Source: Glandiceps talaboti (Eukaryota; Hemichordata; Enteropneusta; Spengelidae). From it: a stretch of 27,500 nucleotides of DNA. Positions within the stretch are counted from its first letter, which is position 1, and each line of letters starts with the position of its first letter. Shown piece by piece: positions 10,398-21,200 of this stretch. The DNA lies in assembly GCF_964340395.1 (NCBI RefSeq), contig NC_135564.1, positions 5,415,361 through 5,442,860 of the forward strand, in the 5' to 3' direction. The position numbers and the translations under genes were made by a program. A model generated the notes under the pieces. It had not been told where the DNA came from and did not search any database. It saw only the letters and a program-made list of their open reading frames with translations.

Positions 10398-10439
10398 CTT
10401 CACAGTTATTGGCTCATCTTGAACGTTTCCCATTTCAAC
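10398..10439 (-). CDS. TRPC-like gene, 42-nt microexon
   Basis: Acceptor TTGGCCCCCCAG and donor GTAGGT (minus strand) bound 14 codons, VEMGNVQDEPITVK, phase 0 at both ends. The core QDEPI repeats the end of the preceding exon (LGQDEPIMPSTRE), suggesting that this exon arose by duplication of the end of its neighbour. It can be skipped without changing frame. Confidence 0.65.
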
Positions 10440-10706
10440 CTGGGGGGCCAATAAAATCATAACATCAATTTACTCGCAAAATTTAATAATCTATCCTTCC
10501 CGAGTTCGTCACTCACGGTGTAAACGACATACTTTTTACGGCACCGTCAGAAACACACTATTGCGCATGTTCCAGCAGAAATATGTGGTCAGACCTGCGA
10601 GAATGGTTCACTCAGTATATTTTAGGCAAATCTTGTTATCGCCATTGAGATACTCTCTCTTTAGATTTGAAATTTGAAATTAAACTGACAAATTAATGGT
10701 TATTAC

Positions 10707-10934
10707 CTCACGTGTAGATGGCATGATGGGCTCATCTTGACCTAGACATCTTTGTATGAACGAATGACATGTACACCATGTACAACAAGCCAGTAAAGCC
10801 CTGAAGCAACTACACAGGATAGCAGTTGTCAAGTAGAATACGCACGATATAGCACTAAAGTTTGACCCCTCAGCTCCTATGTACTCCATCCATATTTTGG
10901 ATCTTTCAAATTTCCAAACTGTATCGATGTTTTC
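10707..10934 (-). CDS. TRPC-like gene, TRP-box exon with Cys-rich tail
   Basis: This 76-codon exon is phase 0 at both ends, with acceptor CTACAAG and donor GTAATA. It begins ENIDTVWKFERSKIWMEY, the TRP box and TRP helix of TRPC channels (family pattern DIEWKFARTKLWMSYF). Joined to the pore exon, the spacing from S6 to the TRP-box Trp is identical to that of TRPCs. The TRP helix lies under the membrane and couples gating to lipid and ligand signals in the family. After EGSNFSAI comes an unusual hydrophobic stretch, CVFYLTTAILCSCFRALLAC, and then CTWCTCHSFIQRC, about nine cysteines in roughly 33 residues. I do not know this from canonical TRPCs. It could be lipid-modified or membrane-associated. 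Confidence 0.88.
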
Positions 10935-11179
10935 CTTGTAGAATGAAGAAGAATCTATGTTGATTAGATTGTAACGGAAGGAGGGATATGGAATCTGCTT
11001 ATATGCCGTTTGTAAACACAAGATAGAAACTTTTTCTACGAATTTGTACCGTAAGTATCAAAGGTACACATCTCAATTGCAATTCGTGAATTGCTATACA
11101 CTTCGGACGTGTCGCTATGTATGTTTTAACAACACTCATTTGCCATGTCATTTTAAAAATAATTTTTTGTGTTGGGAAT

Positions 11180-11254
11180 TCCCTGTTTCCAGTGGGATTT
11201 GAAACCGCGACCTCCCGATTGCTAGCATGTGCGCTAACTACTACGCTACAGGGA
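11180..11254 (-). mobile_element. tRNA-derived sequence (SINE head or tRNA pseudogene)
   Basis: Read on the minus strand, the 75 bases start TCCCTGT and end ACAGGGA, a perfect 7-bp acceptor-like stem. They contain a box A-like TAGCGTAGTAGTTAGCGC, a segment GCAATCGGGAGGTCGCGG, and a box B-like GGTTTCAAATCC with one extra T. The anticodon stem does not pair well, and the spacing before the acceptor is irregular, so it is not a working tRNA. A T-run precedes it. It lies in the intron between the pore and TRP-box exons. Confidence 0.55.
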
Positions 11255-11482
11255 GCCGGAATTTTTTTTTTTATCAAAACTCCAATACCACTTGTCCGAT
11301 TGACGTGCATTTTGTTCTTAGAAAAGTTTTATTTTAAGTGTCTATCTGACATGCTAAATTTTTGACATGCTAAATGCTGCTAGGAAGTTTGTTTATAGAA
11401 AAAATTGCTGAAATGAGTATTTATGACGAGATTGTCTCGATGCGATGCAGCTGGATAATTTTGTAGATTTACAAATACATAC

Positions 11483-11729
11483 CATAATTTTTGTGTACCT
11501 GTCAGACATCATGGCAATACATAAATTCAACAGCATAACCAATGCTATAATTCCAAATAACGAGTATAAGGTATATCCCATTGACGTGTAGTACTGAGCT
11601 GTTATCTCTGCCCATTTGCTTTGGTTACTTGATGAGATATTCATCCATACACTTGCACTGGTTTCTAATGACTCCGAACCATCACTTCCAAATATGGTTG
11701 TCATTAATATTGTGAAGGATGAAGAAAAC
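11483..11729 (-). CDS. TRPC-like gene, pore and S6 exon
   Basis: The exon is phase 2 at its start, completing the Glu codon of the previous exon, and phase 0 at its end (donor GTATGT). It encodes FSSSFTILMTTIFGSDGS, the pore helix and filter region (TRPC pattern ...SLFWSIFGL). A Ser/Thr- and Trp-containing outer loop follows, then S6: GYTLYSLFGIIALVMLLNLC and IAMMSDRYTKIM (TRPC pattern VVLLNMLIAMMNNSYQ). S6 and the IAMM motif are well kept. The LFW motif of the pore, typical of vertebrate TRPCs, is replaced by LMT, so permeation or block may differ. The outer loop NISSSNQS has two possible N-glycosylation sites. There is no frame damage, so the gene looks functional. Confidence 0.92.
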
Positions 11730-12092
11730 CTGCGAAATGGGGAGAGATGAATAGATTAATTTGAAAGTAATGTCGATTTTCTTTTACTTTGTGTCACCTT
11801 GCGAGAGGAAAGGCAGTGGGTTTGAGTAGTAGTGAAACTGTACCAACATGTGTCATTATTGAAATTGTACGGACTTTCAGATATATGACTACGACTGGGA
11901 GCACCGCGGGGCATCCCAAGCAATGTTCCACTGCTGGCCGGTGACTTTCTACTTTCCAGATATTTTTCTTTTGAAATCATAAGGCTTCGACGAACAAGTT
12001 GCAAATGACAACGTAAAGATAAAAGCATCTACTAAAAATTAAAAAAGAAGAAGATTATTCTGTCAGATTTGAAGGTTGTAAGTCATACTTAC

Positions 12093-12853
12093 TCTGTGAA
12101 ATGGGAGTAATCTTCGCCAATACCAACGTAAAAGTAATACATAGCTAGAGCACATGCTAAGATGACATAGAAGAAGATTATCAAAAATCGGATAATATCA
12201 TGTCTCATCTCATTGAAAACAAGTAGTGTCGGTCCAATGTACCGAGAAAGATAAAATGGTTCCATGAAACGTAATAACGCACATACAAATGTGATTGAAG
12301 TTAGCTTATTCAGTAAGATGTAGATACACGGTGTACCGTAGATCTGTCCTACGATGGCAGGATTTGCTATTATAACGCTGATGAAGAATGAACATAGAAT
12401 GATCATATCTAACACGTTCCAATAATTCTTAACATAATGTCGTAGTCCTTGTGTGACGCACTGTGCCACTTCTATCAAACACAGTGACAGAAACCAAATG
12501 ATTGACAGGGCTAGTATTGGCAGATGATTGATGTTTGAGACTAGGCTAACTTCCATATTGACGACCCTATATGAAACTAAAACGTCATACAGAAATATGA
12601 AAAGGAGGAAGAATGCGTAGTGGAAGTAATGACTGAGAAATGAGGATTTGGGACATTCATAAAGACGGTGAAGTCGTGTCTTGGTACAGAAGAAGACATG
12701 GATTGGGAACAGTTGGTGTATGATACCAAATACAAAGAAACAAAACAGTGAATGAAGAATAGTCCAGCCAACTCCACATCGCTTGGTCCATTCAGGTTGA
12801 CCACGTGACCATTGCTCCGTTAGGAATCTCTGAACCAGGTGATGGGTGACGAA
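12093..12853 (-). CDS. TRPC-like gene, S1-S5 exon
   Basis: One large exon of 253 codons plus two bases (phase 0 to phase 2; acceptor TTCTGTTGCAG, donor GTAAGT). It begins FVTHHLVQRFLTEQW, the end of the TRPC pre-membrane region (family pattern FVAHPNCQQQLLxIWY). Hydrophobic segments for S1 to S5 follow in order. VAQCVTQGLRHYVKNYWN and VLDM matches the S2-S3 signature (pattern QMWDGGLQDYIHDWWNLMD). RYIGPTLLVFNEM matches the S4-S5 linker (HLGPLQISLGRM), followed by S5, LIIFFYVILACALAMYYF. The order and spacing are those of canonical TRPC channels, which form tetrameric calcium-permeable cation channels in the plasma membrane, usually activated downstream of phospholipase C. The frame is fully open. 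Confidence 0.93.
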
Positions 12854-13238
12854 CTGCAACAGAATGGTATTCAATCATGTAAATAGTTATTTAACGCAGT
12901 ACATCTCTTGGTCATCAACTTTCTCCAATACCTTCACTTTGATAAACTAGCAGGAACGCATTGGTAGCGGACGGCATACTTATGCTTAAGGCCACGGTGA
13001 GCGCCCTCAACAGTTGGAGTTTGATAGCTGTTGCTAGATGTGCATAGCTTCATCAAAATGTTCAAAGAAATCAAGGGCAATCTTCCACAAAGTTTTGACT
13101 AAATTATCCACCCATACTATTATAGAAATATCCTTGACAACAGGGTGATAACGTATACTTCCGTCAAACTTCAGGTGGGTTGGGGAATGTAACGAAAGAA
13201 GTGACTATAGGTTGCTTGCATTTGCAATAAAAACTGAC

Positions 13239-13481
13239 CTCTTTCTGGTTCGTTGCAATTGCTTTCTGAACGATGACGAAACATTTTGGTCGACGTTTTA
13301 ATGTGAGTAGTGATGCAAAAGTATCGCATTTTCCATGACACAAACCACCTTCGTTGACGTCATCGTAGTCGTCATAGCAACCACCACCTAACAACCATTT
13401 TACCTCATCAGTGGAATTGCAGCAATTCATTATCTCAAGTGTAAACGTTGTTAGATCAGCTTGTATTGCTTCGTACTTTTC
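13239..13481 (-). CDS. TRPC-like gene, pre-membrane linker exon
   Basis: This 81-codon exon is phase 0 at both ends (acceptor CTTGATAG, donor GTCAGT). EKYEAIQADLTTFTLEIMN and STDEVKWLLG fit the TRPC linker helices (pattern EYEELSRQCKQFAKDLLDQ...SSRELEIIL). RPKCFVIVQKAIATNQKE leads into FVTHH of the next exon, as in RLKLAIKYRQKEFVA of TRPCs. An acidic, Cys-containing loop (CYDDYDDVNEGG) replaces the shorter family loop. The donor is GTCAGT, weaker than its neighbours, but frame and homology across the junction are exact. Confidence 0.87.
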
Positions 13482-13857
13482 CTATCAAGGCAAAGGGTAA
13501 ATGTACAGAAATCATTTTTACCACAATAGGGAACTGGCAAACCCGCCATGTTGAATGTTGCATCATGGGAAATGTGATAATAAATGCTAATCAATTAGTA
13601 TTATAAACAATATTGTTAAATTGTTTGTAACCACAAATGATCAATTCATAATCACCTTGACCATTGTGGGAGGTTTACTTTATCGGAAGCTCCAGCTTAG
13701 GTAATAGGATAACCTCAGATAATCCCATAGTCCTTTGCGTCTGAACATGCCGCAGTCTGGATTGCAAGTTCCCTATTAATTTTAGACTTGACCTGTACCT
13801 AAAACAAAATTGAGAGTAAACTATGTTTTAAGAGAATGATAACATCTTTCACCTTAC

Positions 13858-14063
13858 CTTCCAAATGATTGCGTTCTCGTTATTCATGTTTTTCTCTAGT
13901 TCTTTGATCAACTCAAAAGCTGTTTGCAAAAAGTCCTCATACATTCCATCAGTACACTTATCAGAACCTATTCCAACCATATGTATGTATGACATGGTTA
14001 TATAAGCTGGACTTGATATAGCACTATACATGTTGATCTTCTCTTCTATCGATGTCGCGGGAT
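13858..14063 (-). CDS. TRPC-like gene, linker helix exon after ankyrins
   Basis: This exon runs from phase 1 to phase 0, 206 bases (acceptor ATATTTAG, donor GTAAGG). Its first codon is completed as Asp with the preceding exon. MYSAISSPAYITMSYIHM and EDFLQTAFELIKELEKNMN match the TRPC signature between ankyrin repeats and channel (pattern [35 protein letters not shown]). The insertion GIGSDKCTDGMY lengthens the loop before the second helix. Confidence 0.87.
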
Positions 14064-14805
14064 CTAAATATACAAAGTTAAGACAGTGAAACAGCGAACT
14101 CCTGCCACATAGATTACAACGGTACAGTACCAGTAGGCTTAAAGATCCTTTATTGCCTGAAGTAACAATGGCAGAATATTCAACCCCTCTCAAAACATCG
14201 ACTAGACCTCAGAAGAAAACACTTCTTATGGTGTCCAGCAACAAATTCAAAAATTACTCTGGTAACACATTATATCAAAACCTGGGTTCGTCATATATAT
14301 ATTGAGATTTAAATTGTCGACCTGAGCGTATTCAATGTACTCTTAATCTGGAGTACAGTACATTATGCAATGAAACCTTTAAAATAAAAGGTATTTATAC
14401 CAATTGCATGCATAAACCAAAAATAGGGAATATATACTCTGGTCGTTCTACGTCACGACAACACGCGTCTATGTCACACGACAATGCGTGTCTACGTCAC
14501 AGTTCTGCTTTGTTCATTCAGCCGGAAAATACTCGCAACCTAAAGATTGTCACTACAAGTCGTTAGAAGAGGGGCCCCTTATTTTAGGTCACTCGTATTT
14601 TCCTTGGTCGAACGAAGAAAAATATTGGGGAACAGTATCTAATTATACGACGGAGAAGAATTACACGACATAGGTTTTTCTGTATGATATAATATCTAAA
14701 TATCATTTACGAAATGTCAAATTAATGGTGCAATTAAAATTAGTATTAACTGAACGTGCATAAAATTGTACTGCAAGAATTTTTTTTATATAACAGGACA
14801 CTAAC
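14064..14805. other. TRPC-like intron carrying palindromic repeat copy B
   Basis: This intron of about 740 bases has no coding sequence I can support. An open frame of 61 codons at 14488-14673 on the plus strand lies wholly in the repeat copy described separately and is not a gene. Confidence 0.6.
14419..14658 (+). mobile_element. Unclassified palindromic repeat, copy B
   Basis: This is homologous, in inverted orientation, to 7176-7492. Shared blocks include ATATACTCTGG, CGACAA.GCGTGTCTACGTCA, CATTCAGCC.GAAAATACTC, TAGGTCAC.CGTATTTTCC and AAAAATATTGGGGAA. Copy B has a tandem triplication of a CTAYGTCAC-type segment (14450-14499) that copy A lacks. Internal arms GGAAAATACTCG (14523-14534) and CACTCGTATTTTCC (14590-14603) face each other. 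No coding capacity was seen. Confidence 0.7.
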
Positions 14806-14950
14806 CATTTAAGTCAGTTTTCTGTAATAGTTTTGCACCTCCATCCAGCAGTAAATCTACCATGTAGAAGTCGTTCTTTCTAGCAGCAATCTCCAAAGCG
14901 GACGTTGACATTCCATTTCTCTGACGCTTATAGTTAACGAGAACTTGATT
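14806..14950 (-). CDS. TRPC-like gene, ankyrin-repeat exon
   Basis: The exon runs from phase 0 to phase 1, 145 bases (acceptor TTTGTTTTAG, donor GTTAGT). NQVLVNYKRQRNG is followed by MSTSALEIAARKNDFYMVDL and LLDGGAKLL, a clear ankyrin repeat (pattern G-SAL-IAA---D---V-LLL--GA). In TRPC channels this segment belongs to the N-terminal ankyrin domain. It could correspond to the second or the fourth repeat; the residues right after it (LND-PATS...SSPAYI) favour the fourth. Confidence 0.85.
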
Positions 14951-16344
14951 CTAAAACAAATTGAATGTCATGATGAAAAGGATACAATGTATACCAACTT
15001 TGCCTACTGCATTTGACAGTTACACGATTCCATATTTATAGTAAACTAAACTTTTAAAAAGTGCAACGTCATCTCTTTGTGACCTCATTAAATCAATGCT
15101 CTTTGTTGAGACAATTTTTGTACGGTTTTCTGTTTTATTTTGAAAACAATAGTATCGTAAACTCTGAATTCTTTTTTTAAAGCAACCAAAATGAAGTCAT
15201 ACTACTTGGATGATATACAAATGTAAGTTAAGAATTGAGGTCATAACCTGTGATCAACTTTGCATTACTCGTAGCCATCCTGTTGTCGCAGGATTCAACT
15301 CAACAATCTTAAAATTTTACGGTTAATTTGTTCAAGAAAAGTCAGACCAATTAACCCTCAAATCGTTTTTATTATTCCTGAATGACAAGGGTCAGGCTTT
15401 CCTTGGAAAAATTTAGAGAGTTTTAATAACTTTATTTTGCAGGGTATTGGTCCCGGAGGTCTCTACTATATCCCTGAGTTAGACTGTTATACCTGATCCA
15501 TTAAAATTGACGATGCCTCTTATCCACAAAAGTCTCAGTGGCACGTCGACTAGAGTAGCAGACAGCTGTGTTTGTGACGACACACTTTAGTAAATCTTTA
15601 AAACATACGGAAACAGCTGTCAAAGACAGAACACATATCACAATGTATACTCTGACCTATATTATATCACAGACAAGGAATTTCATCTTTGTCTGTGATT
15701 ATATGAATTAATATTAAAGTACCATGCTTCTGTGTACCATATTCTTTTCTCCTATACCTAGCTCAATACAGCAATTATTTGACAAGCACATTCACTCTTA
15801 ATAGTATATGTATAATCATATGTATGTGCAGATATTGTCAATATCAGTACCAGTGAGGGGGCTGAGAGTGCCAGGCATTCCCTTTGGATAACCTCCCTGA
15901 CCTTTGGAATGTTCATGTTCATCAATATTAGTGGACCACAAAAAGCTGCTGTTCTATCAATTCTCCAGGAAACAATAATCGCAGTAGAATAGATTCAGTC
16001 AAAAGTTACTATAACTTTGACTGAATCTAAGAGCAAATAGTAATTTCTTTTCTTAAATAGCAATTTTATATTTCATTTTTTTTCTTTTGAAAGAAATGTG
16101 TTTTGTTGCACCTCTGACCACAATATAGAAATATGTTCCATATTGGTCTGAGTATGCTCTCGTCACGTTATATCTTCTCGTTCTTAAAGTCTTCCCTGTT
16201 TACATAAGCTTATATTTATCTTCACCAGTTTATCATTAATATTACGGTCATTGTGACAGGTACACGACTTCTTCAAAATATATGGCATAAAGAAATCAAA
16301 ATGCGAATACCGTAAAATGACATATCAACAATCAAACTACATAC
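14951..16344. other. TRPC-like intron, ~1.4 kb
   Basis: No exon was established here, although two ankyrin repeats seem to be missing between the flanking exons. A stretch near 15,920-15,975 on the minus strand can be read as a weak ankyrin-like segment, but its splice sites are poor. Otherwise it is plain A+T-rich intron sequence. Confidence 0.45.
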
Positions 16345-16510
16345 ATGGTCTTGGGACATGATGGTTTTCACAAGACTATAATTGCTATCCTCTACCGCTG
16401 AAAAGAATTCTTCTTCCCGGGAAGTGATACTGCTGACAATGTCATCATCCAAACAACGAATGTATTCTTTACAAACTACGTCAAGACAGACCAATTCTTT
16501 GTCCCAAATA
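16345..16510 (-). CDS. TRPC-like gene, first ankyrin exon
   Basis: The exon runs from phase 2 to phase 0, 166 bases (acceptor TTATCTACAG, donor GTATGT). It encodes IWDKELVCLDVVCKEYIRCL, an acidic stretch, then REEEFFSAVEDSNYSLVKTI and MSQDH. This matches the first ankyrin repeat of TRPCs (pattern KAFLQAVEKGDYASVKKALEE). It is joined to the next exon at phase 0. Confidence 0.8.
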
Positions 16511-17043
16511 CTGTAGATAAATGAATAGATTAATCAATTAATATTAAGGTAGGGAACTTTTATAAGGTCACAGGTCATCATATTTGAATGATTAATGAAA
16601 AAGTAGAAGTATCTCAATACCCCCACCCTGTGCTGTCATGCGGCCTGTAACGGAAGAATAAATGTATACTACAGTCTATACTAAGTCGATTACGCTCGAC
16701 TTGTATATTTCAGTCATTTGTTTTATGCCAATAATAGACCACTCAGCATACAAGGCCAATAAAAAATAATGTAGACTTCGTTTCAAATTCAGGTGTGTAA
16801 TATTTTCTAGAATATTCTCCTTTTCACGCCATTTTCGAATTAATATAATTTAGTAGGAAAAAACAGCGCACAATGCATTTGTTAACGTTGTTGCTTTTGT
16901 TTTCGTTTGGCGGTTCAGCAATCTTCTGCATATTAATGGTATTCCTTATATAATTCAAGTCAGTATGTGTATCGTGTAACAGGAAGTGTAACAGGGTTAT
17001 ACCTCCATGGTGTATGTGTATATGCACTGTATGTGCGCGTTTG

Positions 17044-17113
17044 TGTATGTATGTATGTATGTATGTATGTATGTATGTATGTATGTATGTGTGTGTGTGT
17101 GTGTGTGTGTGTG
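17044..17113. repeat. (ATGT)n-(GT)n microsatellite
   Basis: (ATGT)n passes into (GT)n, inside the TRPC-like intron 16511-17754. Overlapping open frames are repeat translations. Confidence 0.96.
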
Positions 17114-17754
17114 CATGTATCTATGTACGTATCTATGTATCTATGTTGTATTTGTCTAGCTCTCTTTTACCAACTAATAGGCGAGAACATACTAGCTATT
17201 TTCAAAGAAATACATTAAGTAAAAAGAAATCTAATAGATACATCAACTTACTCAACATCCATTTCATATACGAGTGGTCTAACAGCCAATCTTCATATCA
17301 TCGTGAGTCAGGTACACCTATGAGGAAAAGGTGAACTTATTTGGGAACTTTTCTTGAGTTGAACTTTGGAAAATAATCAGTACTCCCACCCGTCATCGAG
17401 ATATGGAACCTGTATATCTGACCTCGTTTTAGAATAAATGCAGTGAAAAGACTACACGATTTGAGTGTAATTGATATCGCATGTTTACTTGCAAAAGGGG
17501 AAACTGAAAGTCATATCCTGTAGAGCTAAATAGTATTTTCACACATTATCCAAAATTACTTCAACGGACAAAAGAAAAAAAATGAAATTTAAACATATGT
17601 CATGAACAAAAACAGTAACAAGGCACAATACCACATGTTTTACTACTAACTTGACATGAACTTGATGTCAAATGCATCAATCATCGAAATACGTGGACAT
17701 ACATGTACAAATGTCAACAGCTGTGACAAAATTCTCCAATTCACTCTTACTTAC

Positions 17755-17791
17755 TCTCTCAGGCTACTATTGATCAATGTTCTTAACAAAC
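17755..17791 (-). CDS. TRPC-like gene, candidate 37-nt N-terminal exon
   Basis: A strong acceptor (AATTTCTCTTTAG) and a strong donor (GTAAGTAAG) bound 37 bases. Only one frame is open: phase 1 in, phase 2 out, encoding LLRTLINSSLR and the first two bases of an Asp codon. The exit phase is exactly what exon 16345-16510 needs (LLRTLINSSLRD-IWDKELV). No upstream exon ending in phase 1 and no start codon were found, so the N-terminus is unresolved. Confidence 0.5.
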
Positions 17792-18218
17792 CTAAAGAGA
17801 AATTTGAGGAAAATGATACTTTTTAAGGGTGCTAGTATGGTCACGAATATTGTGCATTATGTGCAAATCGCTTTTGGTTACGCTAAGTCGGATATCATAA
17901 TTCATGAAATGGATACTGGATAGACAGAAATAAACTACGGACACGGAAGATAAATAAAAAATTGCTTATCAGCAGGAAAACCTTGGTAAACAAAATTTGT
18001 TGTCCAGCGTAGAATGTATCCTTTGCTTCTTGCTGGGCAAATAAAGCAACGTATTAATTTCACTGTATTTGTGTGATTTTTCCGTTTTTAAATTTGTGAA
18101 CTCTGATAACCATCAATATTTCAGAATTTATTTATTGTTATGAAAACATACAAATTGAAAGTTGTGTAATGGTTGAGCATATATAATACATTTTTAGTAG
18201 TCTTCATTTTCCATTTTG

Positions 18219-18265
<47 letters not shown>

Positions 18266-21200
18266 TCTGGTTTCGGCATAGTAGACATACTCTAAATGTA
18301 TGTGACGAGTCCACACAGCGTATCTAAAAGAATCCCAGGTCGTCTTGCCTAGGTCAAACACATACCTGGTGTTCTCGTGAAATTTCATACTGATATACAT
18401 TAGGAAATTGAAGGACAGCTAGACTATTAAATGCGTAATGAATGTCTCCCAGTCTCTCTGAATAGGGTGAGATAATTTGATATATTCAATCACTATAAAT
18501 AAATTCTCAAAATACATGCACTGTGGGTAGGCGTGTGGTGTCGTTATGCTTCTGCTTTTCTAGATTGGTTGCTCTCACAATATTGACAATGAAATGTCAC
18601 AGACACCTCTGCAGTCGACGACATCAAAAGGTCACGTGTCTTAACGAGTACTTTATTTTAAGTTTTAAACTTTCGTCCACGCCCCCTGATTGATCTTCTC
18701 ATGTCCTAGTATGAAATTGATCATTAGATTCTCTCAACAAAAGTTTAATGTATCTACGTTGTACGTGGTACAATGCATACGCTGATTTTTAACTTTAATT
18801 GATATCACGACATCTTTAATAATATGTATGAATTTGATTTTCAACAATTCACCTCGGTTCTTAAAGAGACTTTAGTGTTTTTGAACATTTAACTAGTTTA
18901 TGATCGTCAATATCCCTCTAAGAAATACATACATGAACCAAATTGAACTGTCATTGCGATAAGCTCTGTTTTTATTTACCAGGTCGATGAAATTGTCGAC
19001 AAAAACTGTTTAAAACGGAATATTGACAACACAATGAAAATGACACTGCTTCTGATTTACACCGAGTTGACGCCCTTACAATTAATTTCTCTTGACCTTT
19101 TTCCTCCAACACTTCGTGCTTCCGCAAATAACATAAATTGCAGCACGAGAGTTTGGAACACTTGTCATACCATAACAGAGGCCAGACGAGAGTGGTACTA
19201 AGTACGTGCTATATTGGTATATAGCTAGGTTATTCAGATTTAATAATTCTATAGCATACGTTATATGTAATGCTTACATTTAAAAGAAGAAATGCCCGGA
19301 TGAGCGATGAGAACCGTCGTATGATTTATAGTAAGTGTATATCAAAATATTCATTTACTACAATGTTAACATAAATATGATGAAACATAAAACGTCCACT
19401 TAATTGCTGACATTGGTATGTAAAGTACAGTATATTCAACGCAAGTGTTGTATTTAACAGCCGTTTATATATCACTTGGGAACTTACACAAGTCAATACA
19501 TGGAAAGGAAACCCGACAATTTACTCACCTGAACACTTCACGGTGCCTGAAGCTGGCTTATTTCTATATAGAGATGTTCAATTCTTAAAATAGATAATAC
19601 ATTCAACCCCCTTCACTTGCTGGAGGCGAGAATACGAAAAAGTCCGATACCATAAAGAATTAGAGAGACATAATCACTAAAGCAACGAAGTCCTAAACCT
19701 CTTTACCGTCAAAGGAGACATCACCCAAAGAATTACAAATGCAGTGCCTTACAGCGTTTCTTACTGAGTCCTCAGTATTTTGTTTATTTACCCGTCTCAC
19801 TGATATTGGTTTTATTTCTCGTCCAATCAAATTCTCGTTGTCCAGCCTGTGATGCATGTCAGCTATGAGACCCAGTCATCTCAGGCCTATATCACGTTAT
19901 TGAGAAGCAAGTGTTAAATGCTATCTATCATCTCAACGGGTTCGACACAGTATATTAGCTTTTTACATTTTAGGTCAAAGTTCAAATTCTTGAAAATAAA
20001 GCTGCGCTCGTCATGAATCAGTCAGATAATGATCTTTGACCCAGTGTCGAGCAAACAAACAACTTATTCCTATATTCAGTCAGATTTTGAATTAGTTTGT
20101 AAGACACGATCGCGACGTGTTGTGCCAGTCAGCAACCAGATAAGAGAAGACAGATCACTTATGGCTGAACGGCACGACGTATCTTACATCCATCTAATAT
20201 CGTTCCCAATCTTGGTGTTACAGCAGGTATCGTGGCAGCCCATGAGGCTACTTTGTGTAGATCGGCCTTATATGCCCTTTTGAAGATATGAAAAATAGTA
20301 AGCTGTATTTATATTCTATGCATTTCCTTAATAAAAGTGGCAGAAAATATCCGTTGATCACATCAAACATAAGTACATTGTACATACTTTCCAGATTTGT
20401 GTTTTGGGCTGATGGCCATGTATGTATCATTGTATGTAATTGAATTGTATGTGAATAGCCTCCTTTTACACGTAAAAATAACAGCCAAGAGAGTAAAACT
20501 TTGACAGATTTATTTTACAAACTATCGTCAAAACTGGCAAAAAATCGTGACATATTAATGCATTTCGAAATAGAGTGTACATACGGCTATTCACGACTGT
20601 ACATGTATTTCCATCATTATATTTGTACAGGCTTTCATTATGTGAATAAAATAATCTTAGCAATTGTACAAAATTAATGATAGCTGATGTTGTTCATGTA
20701 TGTAGTCATTACCAATAATAAAATTCGGACGGAAATCTTTTCAAATGCACAACTATTCCGATTTAAATAAGCACAGTAAAATAGTGTTTGTCATTTTGAG
20801 CTACTCTGCTATCTAATGATGGTCGATTCGAGACTCGATTTACTTCGGATCAGGCACTCTGTATATACTAAGCATGGCAAGGTTTGATTTGCAGTTCATT
20901 TGCTGAAAATCTTCAGTTCTTTATCTGTTCATGGCGTAGTATTTGGCGCCTAAATATACAAATATATTTTGTCGTTGTTTCAAATAGGGACATCCGGGAT
21001 AGTTATCAAGCAAGTAATGCTCGCTTTGCTCTATCTGAATAAATCATTTTTTTTGTCTTTCAAAAATACGGTTATAGTATTTGTATTTCTGTGTAACTTA
21101 ATTCTTGCACAACGTACCCAGCATAAAAAAATAGTTCCGTTTAAGCTCAGCCCACTGTAGTAATTTCACCATTTCTTACACTAAAATATACTCGAGCTCG

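Noticed and set aside
14488-14673. 61-codon plus-strand open frame
   Set aside because: It lies wholly inside the palindromic repeat copy; the homologous copy at 7.2-7.5 kb does not preserve the frame.
15880-16000. Possible missing ankyrin exon of the TRPC-like gene (IDRTAAFCGPLI... on the minus strand)
   Set aside because: The acceptor and donor are poor, the ankyrin match is weak, and the flanking exons already join in phase without it.
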